Shown here piece by piece: positions 34,202 to 46,179 of a stretch of DNA of 64,000 nucleotides. Both the position numbers and the translations under genes were made by a program. Each line of letters opens with the position of its first letter. The stretch's first letter is position 1. A model generated the notes under the pieces. The model saw only the letters and a program-made list of their open reading frames with translations, was not told where the DNA came from and did no database searches. The DNA is from Porodaedalea pini (taxonomy: Eukaryota > Basidiomycota > Agaricomycetes > Hymenochaetales > Hymenochaetaceae), in assembly GCA_002794775.1 (NCBI GenBank), contig NBAY01000107.1, positions 1-64,000 of the forward strand, read 5' to 3'.

Positions 34202-36966
34202 TGACATTGAGGCGCTTGTGGAGCGCTTTTTCGATAGAGAGGCATATGCCTTTGACGACAACGACAACGACGAAGATACGAACGATGCAGAAGAAGATGA
34301 GTTATCTGTTAGTATTATATACAGAGAAATTATTCTAATTCATTTTTGTATATCTACGTTTCGTAGACGATAGTCCCATCGCAAGCTCATCTCGCCTTCC
34401 TGGTCCATCTATTGCCTATCTGCCCTTTGATGACGATGCTGAAGCAATCATGGAATGCCTCAAGAAGCGTGCGCGCATGTATGAGGCTGACTCAAGCATT
34501 ACGCATCCCGTCCTGCAACCATTAATGCGGACGAGTCGTTTTCCACAGGAGTCAGGCATTGATGACTCAAGATATTTACTTCTGATGATTCGGGTTTCTG
34601 TAAGTTCACTTGTTTTGTTGTTTGCTGCATGTAACTAATGCACTTTGAAGTCTGGTTTGGGGAGCCATCTTGCTTTCCTGGCGAGTGAATGGCTACCACG
34701 CCATTGTCTCTCATTTATCGTTCCTACGCTTCCTCACCAAATATATGTGTGGTCCCCCGACCAAAAAACAGTATACGATGCGTTCGAGAGGTGCTCCCAT
34801 CCCATACAGTCTCGGCAAATGAGCATTGTCCCTCGAGATGAAGTGAATGAAGTGTTCGACTGGAAGGAGGGACGGCGCGCACCGGACTTTCGTGTGGGGA
34901 ATTGGGTTACTGTGCAGCATGGACTGTATAAGAACGATCTAGCCATCATACGGCATGTTCTGGAAGGCGATGGTTTGGGTCTGGCTGTCATCCCACGCAT
35001 AGGCATAAACACACCCTCCAGGTCGACACGTCTGGAAAAAAAATTGGCATTTGCAGATGTTTTGGAGAGGCAGTATCCCAACAATCAGGTCATTCGCATC
35101 TCGGAGAACACATTTTCTTTTCGAGGCGAGTGATATGTTGATCACCTCCGTATGCTGACTGTCCCCGGGCTTCATTCGGTTAAAAAGGCGTCCCCCACAC
35201 TGGAGGATGTTTTTTATTTTGCGCACACTGATGGTGAACTAGAACTCATCGAGCCCTTTCTGCATCGGTTTGATGTTGTGGTTGTCACCCAAGGACAGTA
35301 TCAGAGTATGGCTGGCACGGTATCGTCAATAGACAATGAATTTTGCGTCTTAGCTCAATCTTGCCGAGTTGACAAATTTGTCAGAGCTTCCATGGAACAG
35401 GGCAACAGAAAGGTGCTGCAGTGTCTAGTTTCCCGCTCGCAAGTCAGGCATATACAAGACACCTCGCCAGACTTACCAGAAATTACGGTCTCTCGCAAGG
35501 AAATACGCAGGTTATTGTCCATGGGGGATCACGTTGTCGTGAAGGTTGGACCTCGAAAGGGAACTAAGGGCATAATAATGTCCATCGATAACAAATCTAT
35601 CTTGCTGTATGTCAGCGACTCTAATGACTTTGTAAGTCTTTCATTTCATACTATACTATTGTAGCTAATATAAATCGTTAGGTGGACATACGACGCATTT
35701 GGGTCAAAACAAAGGATGAAGACAACAGTCCTGGACTTCGTAGAGCACAGCCGACTGATGTATACATCAACGCGCCTGTTATTTTAATGAAACTGCCTTT
35801 CAAAGGTCGAACAGGCATTGTAATGGCAATGGAGAACAAAGCGGTGACTGTCGCACTATTCGGTAGGAAGAGAGCGGAAGTAAGTATAGATTTCAGTATA
35901 TACAAGACAAAGCTGTCACTTACGGGCTTCTGTAAGGTCGAAGAGCACATGAGCGACGTGCAAGTCATCCTCCCATATACCGATGTCAATGCCGTGTTGA
36001 ACGACTTGGCTATGTTCTCGCCGGAAAAACGTAGCGTGTACGTTGGCATGCCTGTGCTTATTCGAGGCAACAAAGGAGCGGCAAGACATGCAAAGGGACT
36101 GCTAGGCTATGTCCAGCATGTCGACAGTACTGCAAAGAAAGCCCAAGTCTCCTACGGCGACACTAATAAAGTGTCTATGTTTTCTCTCTCAAACCTTGTT
36201 TCTCTGTGAGGTTTTTGTATTTCTCGTTTAGCTTGAAGATCACTGACATAGTACTTGCAGCAATAACTACCAATGCTTGGATGAAGCACGCCCTCTCTCA
36301 ACAGCGGAGGTAGATGACCTGACAGCGTGGTTCTCCGACCTACGAAAGTCGGGACCTGTACCATGCCCGTTAACTCTGCCGCCACTCCCATCATCCTCTC
36401 AGGACGCATGGTCGCTGACAGAAGAGGAACTTAACAGCGGTCGGGAACCACTTGGGCCAATTACAGGTGAGTTACAATACTAATTAATTCATGTGCACTG
36501 GCCTACTAATGCACTTGCAGATTTCACTTCAACAGGCATGTGGATTTTCTCGCCAGCTTTACGGACTATTTCGTCTCAATACAAGGTGTTGGTTCGTCAA
36601 ATAAATGGGAACCGGTCTGGCTTCGTTCGGTATGACCGCCCTGACTTTGAAGACCATCTGATCTGCGCGGAGCGTAAAACCCATTCATCTTGCCATGTAT
36701 ATGTGGATGTAGATTCGGGCCATAGGGCATCAACAACTCTATCGTTTGTCTCAGATCTCAGTACGTGCACTCCCCGAAAAAAAAAGGAACTTTGCGCACA
36801 GGTCACGGGAGCCGCAGGCTCAGTCGGGACGATCTATACAGTTGCCGGCCTTCCGCTAACTCGCGACGGAGGTGGAAAAAAAATCACGGTTTTCTTACCT
36901 GGTACCAAGACGGTTAAGGACCTTCCCGCCTCGATCCTGACGGTTGTCGAACCCCTTGGACGCTGA
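34202..36966 (+). pseudogene. Spt5-like NGN/KOW protein with one in-frame stop
   Basis: Exons 34202-34311, 34367-34599, 34651-35631, 35682-36205, 36261-36466 and 36521-36966 join in one frame. An acidic segment (DNDNDEDTNDAEEDE) comes first. An NGN-like region follows (VPRDEVNEVFDWK is the typical end). At least five KOW-type motifs follow, e.g. VGNWVTVQHGLYKNDLAIIR, GDHVVVKVGPRKGTKGIIMS and GMPVLIRGNKGAARHAKGL. True Spt5 is the Pol II elongation factor; basidiomycetes carry extra diverged Spt5-like copies of unknown role. A single TGA at 35131-35133 interrupts the third exon between FSFRGE and YVDHLRML; everything else reads through. The 5' end is not resolved: the first exon here needs two bases from an upstream exon. 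It is either a recently inactivated gene, a sequencing error or a readthrough site. Confidence 0.75.
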
Positions 36967-37536
36967 ATATTGCATAGATACTCGGTTCACTCATGTAGAT
37001 TAAATTATTGCATAAATTATTGATTTCATGGTGCATTTATTCAGTCGGCTGTAAGTCTTCACTGAATATCCTACAGGCCGGATTCAAGCATGTACATATA
37101 GTAATTCGTGTGCTCTTTCCCGTCATTGTGTGATACCTAACGTATCCGTAACCAACGCTCCCATCTGTAAATACTTTCTAATGTATCTGAAGCTAAAACT
37201 CCCATCCGTAAATACTTTGGAGAAGGGAATTCAATGAATGATAAGGCTCCTTTGTGCTCGCTGCTCTGCGCGGTTGCCCACACCATAATCCAGTGTCTTG
37301 ATTAGTCTCTGCTGCATACACGCTCGCTCGTCTCCGCTGACAGCTGCCTGTTCAAAAACCCGAGTTGCCCCCCGCCATGTTAGTTTCACTCGCCCCCAGT
37401 GCAACTCTGGACACCGATAAGCATGTCGCAGTAAGGATCAAACAACTTTATTTTCACCTGGCTCCGTTCATTCATTCCTTTATTTTTCAGAGTAACGCCG
37501 CTACGGCAGACCGCTAGAAGGACAGGGAGACCGGGG
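36967..37536. other. Intergenic with a degenerate tandem repeat
   Basis: Near 37159-37220 the phrase CTCCCATCYGTAAATACTTT occurs twice. A possible 5'-UTR exon of the next gene (37378-37430) ends at a GTAAGG donor, with an acceptor near 37490. Confidence 0.4.
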
Positions 37537-38074
37537 ATGCCCCCCTTGCAGCCGACCGAGCTTGTCTACGCTGGGGCCAACACACCGCCGTGCAATCGAT
37601 ACGCGTTGCTCTACGGTGCCCGTTTTTCTGAGGCAGAGAAATGCAACCAACTCGAAAGCTTCATATTGCAGCTTACCCGTCTCCATATCCCGCATTTCAC
37701 CGTTCAAGAAGCCAATGAAGATAGCGGGTGGAACTACCATGTGTTCGAGCTAGCCTCTTACCCTGAAGGTCGCCCCGTCATCTTCATGCAGTTACTCGAC
37801 ATCGACGGGTCCAGCTTTGAGATTGGGAAATTCGCCAGATGGTTTTGCCCCCTTTGTCTTCCTGCTGTCCAATATGATGGACACGTTGCTCTCGAGGACC
37901 ACCTCCAAACAACCCACTGGCAACTCAAGTATGAATGGAAAGGCATTGGAAACGTACGTATGTGCTTTATTTTTTTTGTGCATATACTGACTAGTCTTCA
38001 AGGTGGATCGCTGGGGCGCCGACGGAAAGTACTTGCTCCTGGACCTGAAGATCCTAGATGACCACGAAGTCTAA
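37537..38074 (+). CDS. Small protein with a C2H2-like zinc motif
   Basis: Two exons (37537-37953, 38003-38074) with a 49-nt intron give 162 residues. A central FARWFCPLCLPAVQYDGHVA ... LEDHLQTTH segment offers C-x2-C and H-x4-H ligands for one zinc. The rest is mixed alpha/beta without a recognised domain, ending DGKYLLLDLKILDDHEV. An in-frame extension upstream of the chosen ATG exists, but its only candidate splice to an earlier exon breaks the frame. It may belong to a lineage-specific family that travels with the neighbouring accessory genes. Confidence 0.65.
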
Positions 38075-38512
38075 CTGTTCAGTTCTGGTGAAGGAGGGTG
38101 ACGCTCGGATCTTTGCTGATAAATTTTGAATGGGATACGGAGGTATAACCGAGTGTTTGCACTGGTTTTTTTTTTCTATACTTGAATTGGAATCGGAACC
38201 TGTCTGTATGCACATTGTAAATGAAAAGTCATATAACGGATAGTCCATGACGTTGTCCGTAGTGAATCCGTGTGTTTTGTAATGCTAGGGGGTTTAAGCG
38301 AGCCGCGTCAAATGAAGGTTCAATGCGCTTCGTAGACGCTATGCTCGTGATCTACAAATTACTCCTTTCGGAGCCCGAGGAGCACTGTCAGCTTGTATTA
38401 TGTCATTCTCAAACTCAAGATCGGCAATGACGTAGCTATCAAGTGCGCACTGTGTCACGTCGCGTCCCACCTTCTGTCGTTTCCTCACTCCACCCACAAC
38501 AGTACCCAGAAA

Positions 38513-39041
38513 ATGTCAACCAAGTCAACCAGCCAGTACACAGTTCCATCTAGGTGGATAGAGGCCGACTTTCTCATCCGTACATTTGTCATTAATTTTA
38601 CTTTGTATTATTGACATATATATATCTAGCCGGTCTTCGACATAGCCGTCTCCTTCGAGGCCAAGAGCGTCCAAGTCACCATGGAGCTCCCCAGGGTCGA
38701 AAGAGAGAATGTTGACGTCTCCGTGCTGAACAACCTCATTATTGTCGGCGGCCAAAAAATCATTCACGTACCCATCAACAAAGATGAAATCGTGCATAGC
38801 GGCCATCAGGGTGGCCGCTTCTCACAGATCTTCACAACCGAGTCTGCCATTCAAGTAAGTCCTTCAGTAATCTCGTTTACTTTGTCGATATCAATTGAAC
38901 TACTCTCAGCCGTCTGACATCAAATGGGACCTGAAAAATGGAATATTTACCATGATTTATCCAGACGCCGGAGTTGCTTTGCTGATGCAGAAGGGTGGCG
39001 ATAAGAAAGGAGAGAAACAGTCTCAGGGCAATGCTAAGTAA
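38513..39041 (+). CDS. Hsp20/alpha-crystallin-like small protein
   Basis: Exons 38630-38854 and 38910-39041 are secure; exon 1 is probably 38513-38542 (MSTKSTSQYT) using a weak GTTCCA donor. The total is about 128 residues. The core follows the alpha-crystallin pattern: VQVTMELPRVERENVDVSV, then NNLIIVGGQ, GGRFSQIFTTESAI and SDIKWDLKNGIFTMIYP, with the A-x-x-x-x-G-[VI]-L-like edge strand altered to NGIF. Small heat-shock proteins hold unfolding proteins. This one is short and has a Lys/Gly/Gln-rich tail instead of the usual IXI motif. An alternative is a non-chaperone member of the HSP20-like fold. Confidence 0.7.
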
Positions 39042-39158
39042 ATACATGCTTCGTTTCCATGTATGATATGAGCAGTAGCCAAGCGAATGATAACTCGTCT
39101 CCTCACTGTATGCATCCGAAAAACAGAGAGTTTAAATTTGTTCACTTTATAAACTATT

Positions 39159-42100
39159 TTACAACTCTGCATATCCTTCAGACTCGTCTCCATCGTGCTC
39201 TTCATCATCTTTGTCAAGAAGTGCAAGCTCATCATCTAGATCCATTTCTTCACCCTCCCCTTCGCCGTCCTCCTCCTCTTCTGAATTCTGAGAGTCGTTT
39301 GCCTCAATTTCATCTTCTGAATTCTCCTCCAATTCCATTGCCTGTCCATCTGGTTCACTATTGCTGATGTCCAATCGAATATCCTTCATCAGGGTGTTGT
39401 TTAGGTGCCAGGTTGATTTATGCCCTATTCCTCCACCTCGATGCCTCATGAACATATCTCGATCAACAAATCTTTGTAAATCCTGTTAGATAGACAGGAA
39501 CAAAATACTTGACTAATACGTACATGTTCACATAGTAGTAGCAGAAGTCTTCATCGTTTTCTGATGGCAGACGAGCGAGAGAAGGAGGGAGGAGGCCTCG
39601 AGTGCGACCTTGAGCAAAGCCAGGGATTAAGTGAGCACCTTGAATAATCAGCTCGGGATCCAGAAATCCAAAGGCGTCAAGTTCAGAGTGATGAACGAAC
39701 TGGACTCGAGGGAGGTGCTTCACAGCAAAGCCAGAACGTATACTTGAATCAATTTGAAACCACCGGACCCAGACAATGTCGATTCTCTTGAAGTTCTGAG
39801 TACACGAGCCAGGGCCAGTATGAGCAACATCCACATGAAAGAGGCTGATGATTCGTGCATATTCGTAAGGGTGTTCAGACTGAGATTCCAGAGAAAGTAG
39901 CATAATATCTGCATGAGTTCGAGGATTGAGGGAGTCCTGCGATCGCCGAATATCGTAAGATGTATAATTGATCCGTAGCACTTTGTGTTGATAGACTTTG
40001 TCGTTCTTGATGCGTAGACCATTGATTTCATCCGGAGTGAATATATCGTCTTCACTTCTGGAGAGTAGGCGACTGAGGATATGTGACCGGAGATCCTCTA
40101 TAAAATTCTAGCCATGATTTTCAGTGAGTAGATCTAATTTAAAATAAACAGAACAAACTTTGAGTGCCGGATCGTGTTCATTTTCATCAAGCCATGAGGA
40201 TAAATAGAACGAGAACTTCTTCGACATTGCCATATGATAATGAATGTCAGGAGACGTATTTGGGAGAGGCTCAGAAATGGCAGAAGAAAGCGAAGGGTTT
40301 GTGATTTTGTCAGAGCATTTAGATGCATCCGTGAAAGCAATTCGAGTATGTATGTTGCGCAATTTGCGTCCACGGCCTTCGAGTTTTGCGATATCTTTGG
40401 TGGCATCCTTCTTATTTGTTCTCCCAAACATGTGTTTGACTCGCCTGTGTTGCGCTTCGCCCTGTTGAATTTAATGAGCAAGTAAAGTTCAACGGAAAAA
40501 AGGGACATACATTTTGTGTACTGAATGAGTCAGATGTGCTGAATCGTCAAATCGCCTCTGCGTACCCACCGAGAGCATGAAATTTAGGAGTGTTTATGTT
40601 GAGCTCCTTACGTTTTGCAGTAATCTTCATCGACCTTTCATCTGGCTTGGTAACCCCCTTCTTGACCATGGCTGCTTGGCGACGTCCTCGAGCTGCTATC
40701 TCTTTTGGTAGCTCCCGGGTTTCATATACCGCACATGTAGTCTTCTTGAATAGATGAACTTGCTGTCCTAGTGCTGTCGTAGTCCATTCAAGAAGCTGTA
40801 TAGTCGTATCTGTATGAATACGGAGCTTCGCGTAGGTATGCCAGGTTGCCAGAGTGAATATAAGATCAAGAATGATTTTATTGTGTTTTCCTGGAAGGAG
40901 GTCCTCAAACACTGGAAGAGCGCACTGGAAAACAGACGGCAAAACTAAGATGTGTTTGTGAAATAATAGTAGATAACTTACTTGCAGCATATCTTCAGAA
41001 TTCTGGGCCGCGAGCTTTCTCATGGCAGCAGTGTTGTCTGTAAAGCGTCGAATTGTGCTTGCGCCGAACGCTGGGACAAGGCGATACCTTTACAGATTTT
41101 TAATTAGTCCTGTATCTCTGCTATTGGCTCCATGTACTTGCCTTCTATTGAGAATGGATACTGTATCACCTCCTTGTGCAACAAGTATGCGCATCAAATG
41201 AGTGAAAATTGACTTCCATACACCGAGTTCGAACTCATGCAGGAGATCAGGGGCAAACATGTCGTGAAAATTGAATCCATGTTTTGAAAGCATCGAGAAA
41301 GCATTCTATTACAGGTATAGTATAGAACTGTTTTGAGTGCGGCTCAGGTGGAGAACATAACACTCACGTTAAGGGGAATGAGCGAGCCTTCCTTCAGTAT
41401 ATTCTTTACTTTTGTAGATTCGACTGGTGTACCGAGCTCAAAGATCCATTTTCATGTCTTTGCAATCTTCTCCTGCCGCTGGGAGTTGTCAATGCATCTA
41501 TGCGCTCGTCGCTGCTTATCGACCGTTGTGCCAAGCTGGTGAATGTGCTTCAAGGGTATTAGGCATGATGGACATGGAAATTGACCCAGAACCCGAAGAG
41601 TAGCAACGAGCATTCTATTAAGAGAGTCAGTATAGTAGCATGATAGATTATACAACTGACCTCTCCGGGTAATCTGCAGAATAAATTACAATTCTTGGAA
41701 ACATTCTCCGGAGTATCTGATCTGAGCAAAGGAACATAATGCCTGACTCGTAGGCCTTGAGGAATTCCGGGTGAAGGAGAACTAAGGACAAAACTGCTTG
41801 CATCAGTTCGCGCTTGAGATGCGTGAGGAGCTGGGATGAGGCAGAGCAATTGTAAGTGTCGCTATATGTTTCCTGGATCGAAGCTGGTAGCTAGAAGCAA
41901 GATACGAGGCATTTAAGAAAAGGTATGAATATAAATCTGCGCAACGTACCGATGGGATATATGCTAAATGATGACAAGTGGGTTCTGTAATTTTACAGCG
42001 CATATATTTTGATTGCCTGCCCAGATACATGTAGAGAGGCCAGAGCGAAGCGGTTCCAAAGTTCGCCAGATGAGTAGAGTTGGAATAGAGCATGATGGGA

Positions 42101-43318
42101 AGTACACAATTTTCTACTTTGTCCTCTTTCTGTAAAGTTTGTATCTCCTCATGCACATCAAGCCAGGCATCGGAAGAATAAAGCTCTCCGTATACGCGTT
42201 CCAGAGCGGAGCTGTGATTGGGTTGCCAGTACTCTTTGTAGGGCATATAGTGAAAGGGAGGCACATTAGAGTCGTCTAGTGTGCAGTAAATCGTATTCAT
42301 TATCGACCGGTAGTGAACTCCTTTGATCTCACACTCTGGAGCATTCGCTTCACCGCCAGCGTGTTTTTTCCCATCTTCTGCAGGTAGTTTGATCCTAACA
42401 GAGCCTTCACACCAGCCATCGGTAGAGAAGGAGCTTTGCCCTTCTGACTCGTCTCCATGGCCATCAAGCCAATCATTCTCCCGTTTCGCACTATAAGTCT
42501 TCAAGTCATCACTGCAAAACTCTGGATGGAGTATTACTTCGTGAACTAGCTCGTCCAGCTCCTCGTTAGTCTTTCCCCTGACCTCGCGGTTCACCCAGGC
42601 AGTCAAAAGGTAGTTCGTCGCATTTTTAAAGGGGGCGTAGATATTCGTAACGAAAGAAGGTAAATGGGGATTCCAGGCGTTCTTCTTGGGCACAGAAAGG
42701 TTAGGCGAGTCACAATAGTCTTTGAGGTCAAAGCTTTTGTCAGGGTCATCGCTCGGCTTGTCTGGATAGACACGAAACAGGGCATAATTGTTTGAATGCG
42801 TCGTAAGAGGTGTGCGGTGGTTATTAGGAGCTGGAACTGGCACGAGAGGAGGCGTAGGAGCAATATTGGGTTCAGGAGGAGGGACGAGTTCTAGGAGGTG
42901 AGGTAGTGATACTGCTGGAAACACAGTTGAGCTCGAGCTCGTGGGCAAATGGTCTAAAAACCGTTTTGGCAGTCTTTTCTTTCTCTTGGTTCCAGGAGGA
43001 AGTTCCAGAGGGCTATCGAATAGAGCGACTGGGTCTGGTTCATACTGGTCCATCGTGAATTCTTGAGTTTCAGGAGGAAAGGGCATCTGTCTTATTCCGT
43101 CTATATAATATTTATTATTCAGTTATTGAACGGTGTGACGAACGAAACTTGCCCTTCAATTCTTGCTTTCGCCTAGCCTCCTTAACGGCCTTGATATGTC
43201 TAAGGGTACTCATGCGACCACTCTGTTTGCCCTTTCCTTTGCAGGTATTTCGATGAATTGCGAGTCCACGATTCACATGAAATTCTTCACCACAGTCTTC
43301 ACAGGCTTGCATTGACAT
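39159..43318 (-). mobile_element. Plavaka-type (CACTA/KDZ-related) transposase gene
   Basis: A minus-strand multi-exon gene spans 43318 to the stop at 39159. Main exon blocks are 43140-43318, 41950-43130, 41660-41890, 41330-41630, 41100-41310, 40990-41090, 40570-40930, 40160-40530, 39520-40080 and 39159-39470. It starts with a C2H2 finger (CEDCGEEFHVNRGLAIHRNT). The transposase core follows, with VLPIMLYSNSTHLANFGTAS, CSDQILRRMFPRIVIYSADYP (conserved acidic residue) and FHDMFAPDLLHEFELGVWK. The end is very acidic. No frameshift or stop was found across the exons, so the copy may be functional. Terminal inverted repeats were not found in the 117 bp and 240 bp of flank before the neighbouring genes. 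Confidence 0.85.
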
Positions 43319-43559
43319 TGTGAGCAGAGTTTGTTGGACTTGGCAAGAGTGTTCGCGTTTAAGAGGGTTCATTTGATGCACTGTTTCTGTCAAAGCGAGT
43401 GTTACTGCCAGAGATAATGAATACGGTCGTGGTGATGACAGAACTAAGCAAGACACGTCCTACTCGATGTGTCGAGATCAGGCGCATGTGACCAACATAT
43501 ACTATTTAAGGAAAGACGCACGGGAGGCCCCCCCTCCTGCCGTCACCCCTCCCCCCAAA

Positions 43560-45285
43560 ATGCCTCCTACTGCCACGCATCACACCCAGCGCATACTTCG
43601 TCGTCAACTCACAACGCCACCGCCTTCTGACCCACCTGTACGGTCCAACTTGGACATGCCTTTGTGGGACTCATCGCCGACCAACAACAGCGACGACGCC
43701 CCCCCCCCCCAAGCACCAAAGGCTCGTAACTGACGGTAGTATAGCTAAGAGGGGAAGGAATAATGCTGCCGCGTAAGTCTTTGTTTCTTTGTTTCGAATC
43801 TGCTAATATGCGTGCGCATATACAGACGGAAGGATTCGACGGTGGCACGCATCCTCCAGCTCACTCAATTCATCAAGCATGGCATCGATCTCTGGATTAA
43901 TGTACCTCAAGCTATCAATGTCGGAACGGCCGCTGAGCTCTTGGAGCAATACAAGACCATGGACCCATCAGACGACGACTACAACGAGGACGACAAGAAG
44001 GATGCTGAACAGATTCTTGAGAACTGGTGAGTTAGAACCTCACTATATGCATGATATCTGACCACTGCTTGCTTTGATACGTAGCTCTAAGGAGAAGGAC
44101 ATCCTCCTCAAGGCTTACAAAGGCATCGTGGCTTTGTTTTCGAAGCAGGTTAATTATATCGACGCTCTGAGCGACGAGGAAGCAGCGGGGCTCTGGTGGC
44201 AGGTAAGTAACTTGCCAGAGACCTGTCTTCTTTATAACTCTCCCATCTATGTTACAGGTCAACACGGCTGCAGAGCAAGGCCGTAACAACGACACAGCAA
44301 GCATGAAGGCCAAGGCGCACAAATATGTGCTCACGACTGGCCAGCCGTTCCCACCAATCGACGACGACAAATCAATGTATGGTACCAGTCATCCGCAGCT
44401 TCTGCGGATGATTGTACCAATGTCGATTCTTCACAAAAATGGGGAGGACACGGAGTAAGCTGATTATATGCACTTAATTCATCACTGATTTTCGCTGTAG
44501 TTTTGAGGCCGACGTGAAGGCCAAGAAATATAAGATCGACCACAAGTCCATCCCAGCTTTTCTATTTCAGGCTGAATTATGGAACCCACGCATTCCAGAT
44601 GGAGGGTTGCTCAGGGGGCACTTCCCCCTATGCGTAAGCTAATTATCTACCTTCTCTATTGTTTCAACACATGGCATGCTAATGTCTAACTTTCCTCAGG
44701 TCCTTCGTCACATCCTTACCGGCCCGTCCTCTGCAAAAGCAGAGCCTGGAAAAAGAGGTAGGTCGACACGAGCAGGCAACGCAAGCATCGCCGGGCAGAC
44801 TGAAGTCACGCCTGAAATGATTGCGTATGCCTGCGTTCATGTAAGTCATCCGCTCATCAAACTAACGGCTTGTTATTAATGCATATATTATAGGCTCGTC
44901 AATTCATCTCGAAACTTGAAATATTTGGCGAAATCGACGAGCAGTTCAACATGAAGAAGTTTTATTATGGTATTATCAAGCTTTTCGACAACAGGGAGTC
45001 CAAGTGGGTTAAGGATACTCTCGCTTGGTGGAATGAGTATGTGCAACATTATCTAATTTTATTCTCGCTTTAATGTCTTTCCCCAGACAGGTTTTTGGCG
45101 CCGATGTGGAAGATGAGGACGAAGAGGAGAGCGACAACTCGGACGAAGACGAAACCTCCTTCGCAAACATCCTAGCTATGCGAGAGGCCTGCGAAGCTCA
45201 AGAAGCAGCACCTGAAGAACCTGTGATAAGTCAAACTCAGCTCGACTCTCAGTACACTCAAGACGCATTTCCTGACCTCGCCTAA
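43560..45285 (+). pseudogene. DUF6698-like protein, frameshifted in a 12-C run
   Basis: Exons 43560-43772, 43826-44026, 44085-44202, 44258-44454, 44501-44633, 44700-44840, 44894-45036 and 45087-45285. Exons 2-8 join perfectly. They contain the signatures I associate with the basidiomycete DUF6698 family: VLRHILTGPSSA, RSTRAGNASIAG, EVTPEMIAYACVHARQF and DTLAWWNEQVFG. Exon 1 (MPPTATHHTQRILRRQL...) is one base out of frame with exon 2, and the shift falls at a run of 12 C at 43699-43710. The exon total is 1345 nt, one over a multiple of three. It is either a real slippage mutation or a homopolymer sequencing error. Function is unknown; the family is expanded in mushrooms, often near transposons. 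Confidence 0.72.
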
Positions 45286-45448
45286 CTGCTTTCCCCCTGA
45301 AAGGAAATTTTCGCACATTTGGATACGTCGATCAAGGCAGATCATCGTCAATCATACACGTGATTACGTGGTCACCAGATCTTGACAGATACTTGCCCAG
45401 GCAAAAATCCATCAGTCACAGTCACGCTACACCATCACATCTTGTGAC

Positions 45449-46096
45449 ATGGCACACAAACGTCAAGAAAGTAAAGGACAACCAATGGAGGTTGATCCCC
45501 AATGCACCAAGTGCATGCTACTACAGAATGTAGCACAGAAGGTCCCAGAACTCCTGAAGACAATAGGATTAATGGACCAGGACGTCACATTACGAGCACA
45601 CAAGTGGGAAGGCCAATCCCCATACTTTGAAACAGGACAGGCAATCTACTATCAAGATGCCAAGACATATAAAGTCCACATCAGTAAAGAAGAACGTGGC
45701 ATGGAGAACTACAAATGGGATACAGTCATCCAATACAATAAGGAGCCACATGAAGAATGCAGGAACTGCAAAATGATGATACGAATACCTACCCCGAGTC
45801 CAGTACAAGGGAATGACATACCAATACACATAACGACAGTACTCAAGCACTGTTGGGCATACCTCAGGGACATAAAGCATCCAGGCACAATTACGCTATA
45901 CGAATTCGAGCATGTGTCACAAAGACGAACATTCAAGATCACTCTAGCCCTAGGACCACATGACCCACCATTCACAATGGAGACATGTCTCGGCGGAGCA
46001 GCCCTATCACCGAATGGATCTGACACTGAATGGCAATCCAAGAATAACCCATGGGTCCACATGGTTATCCCCAATGGATTTGAATGGGAGGAATGA
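45449..46096 (+). CDS. Intronless 215-residue ORF upstream of an LTR-like sequence
   Basis: A single uninterrupted frame MAHKRQESKGQPMEVDPQCT ... IPNGFEWEE. It has Cys pairs CTKC and CRNC, which could bind one zinc, and no membrane or signal segment. Lack of introns is unusual in this window and fits a transposon-encoded protein. It ends about 90 bp before the LTR-like sequence, so it may be an accessory ORF at the 3' end of a gypsy-like element whose gag-pol is missing here. No domain could be named. Confidence 0.5.
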   Translation: MAHKRQESKGQPMEVDPQCTKCMLLQNVAQKVPELLKTIGLMDQDVTLRAHKWEGQSPYFETGQAIYYQDAKTYKVHISKEERGMENYKWDTVIQYNKEPHEECRNCKMMIRIPTPSPVQGNDIPIHITTVLKHCWAYLRDIKHPGTITLYEFEHVSQRRTFKITLALGPHDPPFTMETCLGGAALSPNGSDTEWQSKNNPWVHMVIPNGFEWEE

Positions 46097-46179
46097 ACAC
46101 CCAAGCGCAGCAATGCAACCCGATAGGCTATGCAGTGCCACAACCGAGGAAGACGCTTCGAGAAGCAGGGAAGTAAAGC

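Noticed and set aside
39042..39158. Search for CACTA-like termini of the Plavaka element here and at 43319-43559
   Set aside because: No inverted pair or 3-bp duplication could be identified by eye; a CACTTTATAAAC-like phrase has no partner on the right.
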